Below are positions 22,748 to 35,200 of a stretch of DNA of 64,000 nt, one piece after another; positions within the stretch are counted from its first letter, which is position 1; every line of letters begins with the position of its first letter. The stretch spans positions 88,642,602 to 88,706,601 of the forward strand of contig NC_054702.1 of assembly GCF_016097555.1 (NCBI RefSeq). The letters are read 5' to 3'. The stretch is from Gigantopelta aegis. Its lineage: Eukaryota; Mollusca; Gastropoda; Neomphalida; Peltospiridae. Both the position numbers and the translations under genes were made by a program. Under the pieces are notes generated by a model. The model was not told the origin of the DNA. It saw nothing but the letters and a program-made list of their open reading frames with translations, and made no database searches.

Positions 22748-25700
22748 CTGTTAAATGAAAAACAATGCAATCAAACCTATCTCAAACACTTACGAGCCAT
22801 TATATTAAGCGGCCACCTTTACAAGGAGGCCAGTTTGTTTTTATTCCAAATCCTCCCATGGTGTGGATGGACCTGCATCGAGTACTTCGCCCCCATCATG
22901 AAGGATCTTTTTTAAGATAGGAAATTGACGATAATATGTTTGAATATACTCACCAGTATAACAATATAGAATTACACAGGTGTGTATAGTTAGCTGTAAC
23001 ATACACAACGATTACAAATCTGCCATTATCATATAGTCCAGGAACATTAGGGTTTAACCCGGAAATAAATAGTACATAGCCGATTTTTTTTTTCAGGATA
23101 GATGCAGAACATTAGTAATAACATATCAAAAGTCTCCAAGTTTCCGAGGTGTGCTAACTTTACTACAGATGTAAATGTATAATTATCGTCATGTAATCAG
23201 TTTACGCATATACCTGTTTTCGTTATCTACCTTAGCAAGTTCATCTTGATATCGCGCGCACATTTTTTACATCTACGGTCGGATTTTTTAAATAAAGAAT
23301 AAAAGAAACTGAAGACAGCAAAATATTATATGATTCATATAAATTAGAAGAAGAAGATTAAGCATTTTTTAAAATGTATGGGTGTCTTTTATTTAAAAAC
23401 AACAAACAAATACGCTTGAGGGTAGGCCTACTTTTCTTTTGCAAGACTACTTAAAAATGACATCTTCGATGATAACGGGATAATACATTTAACAAATTTA
23501 TTTAGATTATTAATTTTTAAATATTAATTATTATGATAAAGTAATAAAAACTATAATTATTTGATTTAAAATAGAATGGAATAGCAATTAAAGTCACTAT
23601 GTGCATTTTTATTTGCATGCCCCAAAACTAGGACTATATCAGGATTATCAGGAACACATATTATTAAATTCAACAATGTGTCTTGATACCAAGATGACGT
23701 GTGTTATATCTGCAAAACGTTTCAGCCGTATTCGTGAAATAAGCGGATCATCTGTTGTGAGCTATTTACAAAATTAGTAAAGTATGCGTATCCAAACACA
23801 TAGTTCATAAAAAAAAAAGAACACAAAAGAACAAAAAATAAAAGAAATGAATGATGCTGTTGCAGTTCTGATATAGGGACTTTGGAAGTGTTTGTTAAAA
23901 AGACCTGTGCTCTCATACTTGAGGACGAAACCTGGAAAACGGAAATAATTTGTTTATGTTTCTAACCATTAATTTTTCTTACTATCTTATTGTGTTGCTA
24001 TCATTGTACAGGGCCACGCCTACCCTAGACAAAGAATCAGACTACAGGTACAGGGTTTCTGACAGAGGGTACGAAGGGTAAAATTGCGTACCCTTAAAAT
24101 TAATTGATGTATTTTTTAAAATATTTTTAGAAATATTATAGTTAGAGAACTACTCTTTAAAATGTGTAAAAGTACATGACATAAAGTATCCAATCTGAAA
24201 AGATTTTATGTGCATAACTACCTAGTAGGGGTAGTTTATTACGTACCCTCAAATAATTTTCTGGCAGAAAGCCTGAGGTACACAAAAAGGCTCTTTTAAC
24301 CTAAATATGGTACTTGGTTTTCGTACTTTCAGGCTTTGCAACAGCCCCTTAATCCATGTTAGATACGGCCTTGTAAATATTAATGGCCAATACAAATGAA
24401 TGGATGATGTGAAATTCGTGTGTACAAACTAAAGCCTCTAATTTTGATAATTTCCACGTCAGCTTCCTTCCCATTCCTGAAAATATATTTTTCATTGAAA
24501 CGTATATGGCTTCATATATATAAAAAATAGCCATAGCACATTGTAATATGACATATAGTCTATGCTACTGTAAAATTTAAAGTCGACAAAACAAAGGTTT
24601 TGATTTATGAAGAAAACGTAGCCTACTTTTCTTCATTCGAAACCGCTAAAGATTGTTTGCACATTTAGGTCCGTAAAAATGCTGTTAAATGATTTATCTT
24701 AATAATTAAATACACATTAAATAACAAACAGCAAAAACAGACATCCTTACAATAACAATTTTGTTCTTAATTTTTTTTAAACTTTATACTATAACAAAAC
24801 TTGTATTCTTATTTTTGTTTTAAATATCCAGTCGCAACTGTTAAAAATATGCACGCGATAGGAGTCCTATAATAATATTACGGGCTCTCAAAGGTTGAAG
24901 ACGAAAATAGGTTACTGACGTAATCAGGTTACGGGACGATAAATAATTATACATTTACGTCTCTGTAAAGTTAGCGCACCTCGGAAACTTGGTGACTTTT
25001 GATATGTTACTACTAATAATATTCTGCAACTATTCTGAAAATTTCAGCTCTGTACTATTTATTTTAGGGTTTAACTCTGTTTTTGACCTAATGTTCCTGG
25101 ACTAATACGCAATACCATATCTCTTCACAAGAGTGGTTCCAAGACGGGCCATGGTAGAAAATGTCGGGATATGCAGCCCTGACTCACTGTATGATGATTT
25201 GCCTACAGAGAAGAGCGAATCTTGATCATGCTATATGGTTTCAACCCTATATGTAGGAGGACTGCCACTTTGTGTGCGAGTACAGGTTTCAAGGAATGAA
25301 CAGTAAATATATTATAGAAATATTGCTCAAATTCATTTGAGGAAGAAGTACCTTTTAGAGGCCATTTTTGGAACTCCCAACACGGTAATTGAGTATTTTA
25401 CGAGTTTTATTTTAGGTAAATAAGTTTCGTAAATTGCTGTCGGTTAAGAACTTGCTATTGTGCATGTGATTCGTTTTAGTCCCCTACCGATCCAACTGGA
25501 GGGGACTATAGGTTTCATCTCCGTCTTTCTGTCTGTCTGTATGTCTGTTTGTTTTACCGTCCGTCTGTCCCACATATAGTTTTATAGATGTTAGATAGCT
25601 TTATCATGTACTACGTAAGTAAGTCTAATATAAAGTAAAACACATTATACCTTCCAAAATACCCTTTAGCTATGTAACGCTACGATGAAACAATACCACT

Positions 25701-28700
25701 ATAGTATAGTGTAACGACAACAAAATACCTAGCAAATTCTTAACGTCCGGTACACAGGGTAGGATGTCATTGTCAATGATAGTATCTTGTGATGCCGTCC
25801 TTCTCTCTTCCATCGCTTCAAAGGCAGCAGCATCAATTCGTATTCCTGAAATAAAATTAAAATATTTATGTTTATCATTCGATACTGTATCATTTTAATT
25901 GAGGAGACACAGAAAAGAACACAAATATTAATTTTAAAAATATCTTAACAAACTATGGTTATTTGGTGTCTGACAAATGCTTTGTTGATACTTTGTCAAC
26001 TGAAAAACAAAGAGGGAACACGTTGTAAACAGATAAGCTACTCCTACAGAACAAGAAACAAGTGATGCAGGTTTTATGTGCGATATGACTTTACCACAGA
26101 GAGAACAGAAGATACCACGTGGCGTTTGATGCTTATACCAATCCAAAAGGACTGGTGTGCACAGGAGAAACACCGACTCCACTGGGGAAAATTGATCCTG
26201 CGACCAATCGCACCTCGGATGAGCTGTGTAATAGGGGCACGGAATTCTGACTGGACCGAGGATTTTTCCAATCCGTCCTTGCTCTCTCTGTTATATATAT
26301 TTGTTCAGTACTAGCTAAGCAAAATTGTAAAACGTTCTCCTGAATACCGTCTGGACCATCTTTGGTGAGGACATCCTTCATTCGTTTCATCCTTTCAACC
26401 ATCAGTTGCTCTAGTTTGCTGTAAGCAGACATTACTCGAAGAACGCTCTTGTGGTCTTCAGGAATGTGGAACTTTGTCGAACTGTCATCCACCTGTATTA
26501 CCTCTGACGCGGCTAAGGCTGCAAGAATCTCTCTCACATATCTAAAAGAGATGGTGATAAGCACGGATGTTTAGTACTTTCACAGTGCAACATTTACAAC
26601 TACAGTAGAATCTTGTTGGGTCGAACTCGAAAGGGTCGAGAAACCGCAACGCTCGAACCAAAAATGTAGTCCCGAGTTACACTTACACAATGTTAAAAAC
26701 CGAATTGATAGGTCGAACTACCCGATGGGTCAAACACTTTCTCGAACCAACGGGATTTAACAGTATATTTAAATACAATTTATATATTTAGCTGTTCATA
26801 TACTATTCAATCCATTATTATTGTCACCTGCCATTTATGCAATAACTTAGTCTTGAGTTAATTAGGGGCTAGCAATCAGACCAATTAGTGTGAAACTAAA
26901 TTACAGCAATGAAAGACACTATGCATGGTTGCCTCCAGCTTAACAGCTAAAGACTATAAACCATGACAATTACGTGTCAACAAATATATGTATCTTCTAA
27001 ATATTCGTTTTCTATACATAAAAGGGAGATCCAAGGAGAGCAGCTTTACTGTTCGTACCTTTGAGGTTCTCACTCACAATGTCAACTCTATCGGGAGACC
27101 TGTGTGTCATTCACCAAAGATCTGAGACATACGTTATCTGTATTACCACGTTAACAATAGTTCATGTTGGAAAGGAAAAATAACTTGTGACTTCTGTTAT
27201 TCATTTAACATTCAGGTAAAACAATACAAGAAAAGCATACACTGTGTTAGTACTTTACGAGACATTAATTCCGATCAATACAAATAGGATTATTCGACCC
27301 TATAAATTCAGTGCTACATACATAATTGAAACATTATGGCGAAAAGTGTATAATAGTTTTATATTTCACACCCATTTCTCTGCATTTTACACAAATTTTG
27401 CATGACTTCAATGTGCTCTGGGGGACATTATGGAGTATCCAGTGTAAACCAAGTGCACATATTCACTAACTGCATCCTCTTACCTGTCAAACCCAGTGTA
27501 ACAATCCAGTATACTAAGCAGCTCCCCAGCCATTAATCACATCACAAGAAAACTATATTTCTCGCATTAGTTTCCGTATTTTGGACAACCAAATGGGTCG
27601 ATAACTCTAGTCTGAGGCCTATCAGACCAAAATTGTTTTCACCATGACACTCAAACTCACATATGGCATTTAAATACATATGTCAAGTTGCATACAGGCA
27701 ATAAAAAGAATATTTGATACCAAATATGGCTATTGGAGCCTGTGAAATGGGGGACTGCCTGTGCCGCAAAAGGCGGCAATCTGCGTCAAATTATTCCCAA
27801 TAGTGGACTAGTAATTATGCAATAACTTTAAAAGTTACAGACATTTTTCTGAACAACAAAAAGAAACTTGCTCCTTATTGTGTTCTCTGCAATTGAAATA
27901 TAGCAGTTGGCAGGAATATGATTTTTTCAAAAACAAATTCAATTTAATTTAAATTGATACATTTTCAAAAAAAAAAATTCCCACAAAGTTCTCTTTTTAA
28001 ACAAAATTTAATCTTTAAAACTGTAAAAATTTTGATACTGCACACAGTCAATATATGCCAATTACAAATTAGGACTGCTCGAGTGTCATTCTGGTGAGGG
28101 TAATTAGCAAGGTGTCTGCACACTGTAACAGGTCACACCTGAATGCAGAGGACAGGGCACCAGTCTGCAAAGATGCAGTACCGAATACACAGTCAACAAA
28201 AAAAAGCTGTCAACTGCCACTGCACTGAAATGTTTTAATGCATCAGAACTGAAAGTGACATCACAGATGAACATATATATAAGGGTGGACATGCATACCA
28301 CAATAAGTATTTCACTGTTTTATACACTACGAGTCACATCCATGGAAGGCAATACAAGACGAAAGACACAGTTCAAGAAGGGACATGCACCTTGGAATAA
28401 GGGTGCAACTCTGCTGCATGAACATGCAAGTCCAGAATCTCACACTGAGAAGTTGCGACCAGTAGTCCGGATGAATATAGACGAGTTTGCCTTGGTCACG
28501 AAGTCGAGTTCCACTTCAGCCACCATATCCACTCCAGATTGCGAAGGTGCGTCATAGCCAGTCCACCTGCTACGTCCCATTACGAGTACATGTACTGCGT
28601 CTGAAATGAAAGAAGAACAACAGTGTAAAGACAAAGAAGGCATGAGAATAATGGACAATGACAGAATGGTAGATGCATGGAATGCAGCTTTCAGATACCA

Positions 28701-31700
28701 CTCAACAGCTTCCCCTGAGTGCGACAAGCCTGAAATGCAAATATTAAAAGAGGTTAAGTGGGGTCTTTGTTGGAAAGTCACACTACACTGTGTGAATTGT
28801 GACTTCACTGCTCCTGAAAGCAAATTGTACAATGAGGTGAAGACAAATAAACCTGGCCCAAATGCAGCAAAAACTAATGTGGGTCTTGCTATCGGTCTCC
28901 AAGATACTCCCGTCGGCAATACGAGAGCGAGAGTGCTATTGGCAGGCATGGACATTCCACCGCCGTGTCGGAGCAGCATGCAGAGAACATCATACAAGGT
29001 ATCAACGGCTGTAACAGATCTAAATGAAAAAGATATGGCACAAAAAGTTGAGCTACTGAAAGACATTAACATGAAACGTGGAAATGAACGTGATGAAATT
29101 AACATAGCCATGGATGGGAGATACAACTCCACGACAATAACAAGTCGGAAGAAACCGGGCCAGAATGCATCACAAGCTATAGGACTTGCGTGTGAAACAA
29201 TGACTGAAAGAAAATTCATTGTAAGTGCCTGCTTCCAGAATAAACTTTGTTGGACCGGAGCCTGGTTAAGAAACAAAGGTATTCATGTGACGTGTCCCGG
29301 TAGTCATTCTGACTGCACAGCAAACTTGCCGCCATTTGCTCCGCTGTCGGAATACAAGATGGGAAAAGATATCGGAACAGACTTGGCTCTACAAGGTATT
29401 CTCATAAAATACATCACAACAGATGGAGATTCCAGATCATCTGCTGGAGTTGATAGTGCTTTGAAACTTCTACATCCAATGTGGAAAGTGCAGCAGCTAG
29501 CTGATCCAACCCACTTAGGTCAGAGTCAGTTTCGTAAGTGTTACAAAGCTAACTTCAGTCCCGACATGTTTACTGGGTCCACCCGTGAACAAAAGCGTGA
29601 AGCACAGAAGGTATTCAGCCAGGATATGAAAGCAAGGTGCAGTTTAATTCTTAAAGAACTGATGAAACTACACACTGGTAATATCGGTGTACTGAAACAA
29701 AACTTACCAAAGGTTCTGCAATCAACACTTTCGTGCTACAGTGGTGACTGTTCAAAGTGTTCGCGGTACTCGGTCGTCTGCAGTGGAGGAATAACGAACA
29801 ACTGGTGGCCCCGATCCATGTTCCTGGGTACACACAGAATCACAGAGCTGAATATGAATGAAAATGACAAAATGTTAGTACTGGAACTTCTGAAGATTAA
29901 ACTAAGTATTTCAGCTGTAGAGCAAATGAAACTGTATACAGACACACAGAAATGTGAGGCTGCGAACCGTTCTGTCAGTGTTTCCTTACCTAAGAATGTG
30001 AACTATTCACGAACGATGACTGGGAGAGCTGCATCCACCATCCACAGGCTGAACAACGCCCCGGGAACATCGATGATAGAAAAGTGCAAGTACTGTGGCA
30101 TCGAACTGTCAGCTCGGGTGAGGCGTTCACTGTGTCAGATGGACAAAGAGTCGGACTATCAAAAAAGATATCAAAACAATCCACAGGTGATTAAAAGGCA
30201 CTTAGTCCAGCAAGGAAGTAAAATTAGAGATCACTTACGATATAAACATTTGCACAGAGATCAAGAAAGGATTATTAGATATTGACAGTCAAAGAACAGA
30301 CAACTCCTGTGACCACAGTTATTCAAAGTAATTTTTGTCACAAACTTTCAAGTGATACATATAATATAGGAACTATCAGTTTGCATGATAGCATTTCTGC
30401 TGTGGACATGAACCCTAGACATTGAAGACTGACTTTAAACAATAAAAAATAGTAATGTGAATAAATGTATGCTTTTGAATAAATGTATCATGTGATATTT
30501 ATATGTGATATTTATATGTGATTTTATGACATAAAATATTTCATTAAATTAAACTTTGTTATTGTTTTACATTCTTATATGTCATGCATTTTGAGATGCA
30601 AGAGGCAGGGAGGGTATTGTCCATGTCCCTGACAGACATCCCGGTTCACACATTGTATGCGCGAGCTGTTAATTGCATGTGGCTCAGCAGATAAGTGATC
30701 TTTAAACATACAAAGACGGTTATGGCACAGGTGACTGATGTCACTGCCATCTAGGTCCATCTCCTTATTAAAGACCATGAAACTTAATCTGTGAGCATTT
30801 ACTGTACGATACTGGCCTGTGATTGGTGATTTGAACTTAATAGCACCATATCCATTTGGTCTGGGAGGCCCATTCCACATTATACATTCACCATTTGGCC
30901 CAGGATCACATTTTGAAAAAATTACCCTCTGGTATTTTTGAAAAAAAGCCTCCATTTTCACTTATTCAATTAGCTCAATTACTCAAAATGAGGCCCTCAC
31001 AGGGTGCAGGGATACATTCTGATTGAAAAGAATGACCTATGACCTGATACGGGTACAATGCAGGTCAAATCATGTTATAATTTGTGAAATTACAAATTTC
31101 AAAATATAAATATAATAAAATTTAATTTAATTTAAAGAAATAAAATATTCATCACCCAAACTGATAACTTTCAGATTTCCACCTATCTGCACAATTATCA
31201 TGTACATTTTGAGTGCTGTAACTGTCATAGTTACCTCACAATTTGGTATCAAAGTGTGTCACCCTGTGTCAAACATCATTGAAGAAATCCTCCATATTGA
31301 CTTATTTGACCTTAACCTTCAAAGTGAGGCTCTCATAGGGTGTAGAGATACAGCCTGATTGAAAAGAATGACCTATGACCTGATAGGGGTACAATGCAGG
31401 CTGAATTATGTCATAATTTGTGAAATTACAAATTTTGAAAATATAAATATAATAAAATTTAATTTAATTAAACAAAATAAAATATTCACCACCCAAACTA
31501 ATTAGTTTCAGATTTCCACCTATCTGGACAATTAGCATGTACATTTTGAGTGCTGTAACTGTCATAGTTACCTCACAATTAGGTATCAAAATGTGTCACC
31601 CTGTGTCAAACATCCTACTATATCAGGCCTCAGACCACAATTAATTTCACTATGTATTCTCATGTAGCCCCAGTGGCTGTAGCACTTTTATTAATTTCAC

Positions 31701-32203
31701 CAGGCCATTAGCATTTCACGGGAAACATTACCTGCCTGGGCCCATTGAACACTCGAAAGGACGACATCTGTTGTCCAGCTCTTTTCTGCGTTATATCAAT
31801 GTAAACAAACACATGTGGGCTAAGGGACCGAATCACACCCATTTCTCTGCATTTTACACAAATTTTGCATGACTTCAATGTGCTCTGGGGGACATTATGC
31901 AGTATCCAGTGTAAACCAAGTGCACATATTCACATCACAAGAAAACTATATTTTCTCGCATTAGTTTCCGTATTTTGGACAACCAAATGGGTCGATAACT
32001 CTAGTCTGAGGCCAGATAATAATGATTTAAACAGTTCTGTGACTGGAGATAAATTAGACTTAGTTCTAAATAATAAGACAACCTCCACCAAAACTCCAGA
32101 TAAACAACTAGACTGGGACCATGCCTTCGGTACTCCCAAGATAGTAGAAAAAAAACCATACAATGCCTCTACCCCCTCGTCGCACGACTCGCATAACCCC
32201 ATA

Positions 32204-32235
<32 letters not shown>

Positions 32236-35200
32236 TCCGGATTGAAGTCAGAGCTATCATGGCTGACATGCTAACAAAACTCCCCTTATCAGATATCGAG
32301 GAGAACCCCTCAGATGAATCTTTTCCGGATTCTCTACCCCCCGGGGGGTCAACATCGCCAGAGTCACCGCTGACCTTAACAATAAAATCTATAAAAGCGA
32401 TGAGGACTCTGTGACCTCTTCTTGTTTTACCAATCTAGTTATCCATTTGGAAGAAGACCGTCCAGAAGAACCCCACCCAGAAATAAGTATTTGTCCCAAC
32501 CCAACCACTGACTCTGTTTTTGTTGGCGAGGTAAGCGCCAAAATACAACTAGACGCAACAAACGCCAGTGGGTCACCGACACCACCACCATCTCCAATCA
32601 AGACAGTCAAGAAAAAGAAAAAGCTTCTTCCCCCTACGCCACATCATGAGGGCTTGAGAAAGAGAAGGGTGTCCGAGGAGGTGACCCACTCAACAACAGA
32701 AGAGGTGGGTGAGTATAATGTCACTACTGCCAATCGTTATCGACTTTTGGCAGATGATATATATGAAAAATATACCAGCGATGAAACAGCCAAAAAAAGT
32801 AAAATCTTTGTCAAACCCCCCACCTCCCCTCCCCCACCCCCCATCACAGGAATTAAACAAGTTTTTTTCGCCGGTAAAAACCCAACCAGATATGACTATT
32901 TTTACTTACAAGAATCCATCAACTCTATCTCGACCGATGCCTCTTTCAGTCTTGAAACTTATCTCTTCTTTTTTACCAGGCTCATGGATGGAAGAGTTTT
33001 CATCCACTCTAAAACAGAAACCCCCCTACTCAAGTTGGGTAGTTACTTCTATCTCCGCCCCGATCCCAACTCAGTGTCAGCGTAGAAATCTTGTTTGAGA
33101 CTATCTACAAAGAACCCATAGACGCCAATAGGAGCCTGGACCATACCCCCACCCCCTCCTACTCCCAGTTAGGTTATACCCAAGACCCCCAACTTAGTCA
33201 AAATATCCATCTCCAAGTACTAAGTTCTATCCCCCCCCAATAACGTCAACAAGTCTTTCACCATCTTTTCTATACGGTTCCGTTCAGGTCCGCACGCCCC
33301 CAACAGACATCAACATGATAACACCAGGTAAACCCGATCAAATTCCCAACACGTGGTCTTTAGCCAACTCTCAGGCCACTCGGCGGTCTCCGACACCTTC
33401 CGAAGCGGGTTCGGAGATGGCCGGGAGGCCTCTACACAGTAAACTACCCTCTACGGACAAAGCCGAACCTCCAAGCAATAAACTAAAATCTGAACCTAGT
33501 GTTAGAGCATCTGTCCCACGAACCCCAATCCCTTCCAAAAAAAACTGTACAGCCCCTCCCAAAAAAACCTACCCCACCGGTTGTGGAGGGAATATGGGGG
33601 GACGAGCCGTGCGACATCTTCGGTCCCATAGCCACTGTCTCCCGTTCTAACTTTGTAACAGAATTTACTGAAGTTAAATCCAAAAAATCTAAACGCAGCC
33701 TTCAGTTTGACATTGTAAACAAAAACCCAGTTCGAACAGATTTTTTGCACTCCCCAACCAAAAAATCCCCTCCCCGTAAATGCAAACTAGCTCTTAAATC
33801 AACATGCCCCGGGGTTGAACCACTAAAAAAAAAAACTAATCACCAAATACTTGAAGAGGAGTACCCCCCACTCCCACCCAAACCCCCTGGTCCCAATCCA
33901 CTAACCAAGGGTACTCAATTACCCAATGCGTTCTATAAAGGGGTGGAACCTGCTAAGGGCGGTTCTGGGATCGCCCCCCTTCACAGTATGGGACCAACCG
34001 CACCACCCCAGTTTACTGTGGTCGGTAATAAAACAAACAAAGAAAATCAAAAAACTTCTGTAAACAATAGCTCTACTATACAAGATTTCACTTGCAGACG
34101 GCTGGTCAGGATGCCACCCGGACCGCTGTCTGCAGTGCAACTTCAAAACATTTTAATAAAAGAAAATCCAGATCTTGATATCAAAAATGTAACAATGTGG
34201 AGAAATGGCTATTGGGACATCCTCTTAAAAAATAAAAACAACTGTGGACCTGATAATCTTCAGGTCCCAATCATACCCACTCTTATTGTTCAGACCAAAA
34301 CCAATCAAATGTGCACAATGCCAGCTAGTGCTGCAACGATAAACCGGTATACCGGTATACCGCGATAATTGATCAGCTCGATACGAACCGCGGTACAGTT
34401 TTGCGTACCGCGATATTTTTTCCTTGTAACTTATTTGATTTGAAATAGGCAAACAAACAAACAAAAACCACATCATTTTATTAATTGGTGATGACAGGAA
34501 ATGTAACAATCACGTCAAGCGTAGTCGGCTTACTTGTTGGCATACGAAGTGATAGGTCGGTTGGTTATACTTGGTTCTAACTTCTAAACAAAACGTGTCA
34601 AAAGTCAAGTGAAAATAACCAGTTAACGATAATTACAAATAAATGTTTTGTTACTTACACATTATCATTCGTTGTTCATTTACGTTGGAATACGGCTACG
34701 GCTACGGCTACGGCTACGGCTATCATCTTCAAACAAATAAACCAACAAATGAGAATCACACTTCGCTGTTTTTCACTGAACTCGGAATACTTCGGCCGAT
34801 TGTTCAAAATACCTCGGCTAATAACCTCGGCTCTGGTTCGGTCGATCTGGCGAAACATTGTGACTCAATACGTACATTTCCGTGTTAAGCGAGCAGCAAC
34901 GGAAAAGCCCGATAGTAAGGATTTCCGAATGTGACAATTTATGAATAGTTTGACCATTCACAGTCTGGAGCTCCACGCGTTTAGACGTGTTTGTTTCGCC
35001 TGTGCACACTGCACGTGCTTTCGTGTGCTCGACTTGGGGGGGGTCCCTCATTTCGTTGTTTTTGTCAGCGAAATGAAGTTTTCTACTGGAATGTATGCGG
35101 CCATTGGAACTGATTGAACGCTGGAACGCTTCTCATTTCGACAGCCTGCACCACCAGGTTGGATTCTTTTTTAGCGAGATTCCTTGCTTCCACGTCATTT

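Larger units (their letters stand above)
27610..31645 (+). mobile_element. Two-gene DNA transposon: Mutator-like transposase plus His-Me finger nuclease
   Basis: About 4 kb inserted between the two LINE 5' units. It carries a plus-strand transposase (28342-30285) and, convergent to it, a minus-strand His-Me finger protein (30961-30575), followed by two tandem 0.3-kb repeats (30986-31610). Candidate ends share GTCTGAGGCCT(G)AT, at about 27603 in sense and about 31640 in antisense; the true termini and target duplication are not settled. Confidence 0.65.

Noticed and set aside
26078-26314. Continuation of methyltransferase exon 2 beyond 26348 and an opposite-strand frame
   Set aside because: The read-through has no family similarity, and the splice at 26348 restores the known domain order with exon 3.
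28440-29276. 278-residue minus-strand frame
   Set aside because: Shadow of the transposase coding sequence; no domain of its own.
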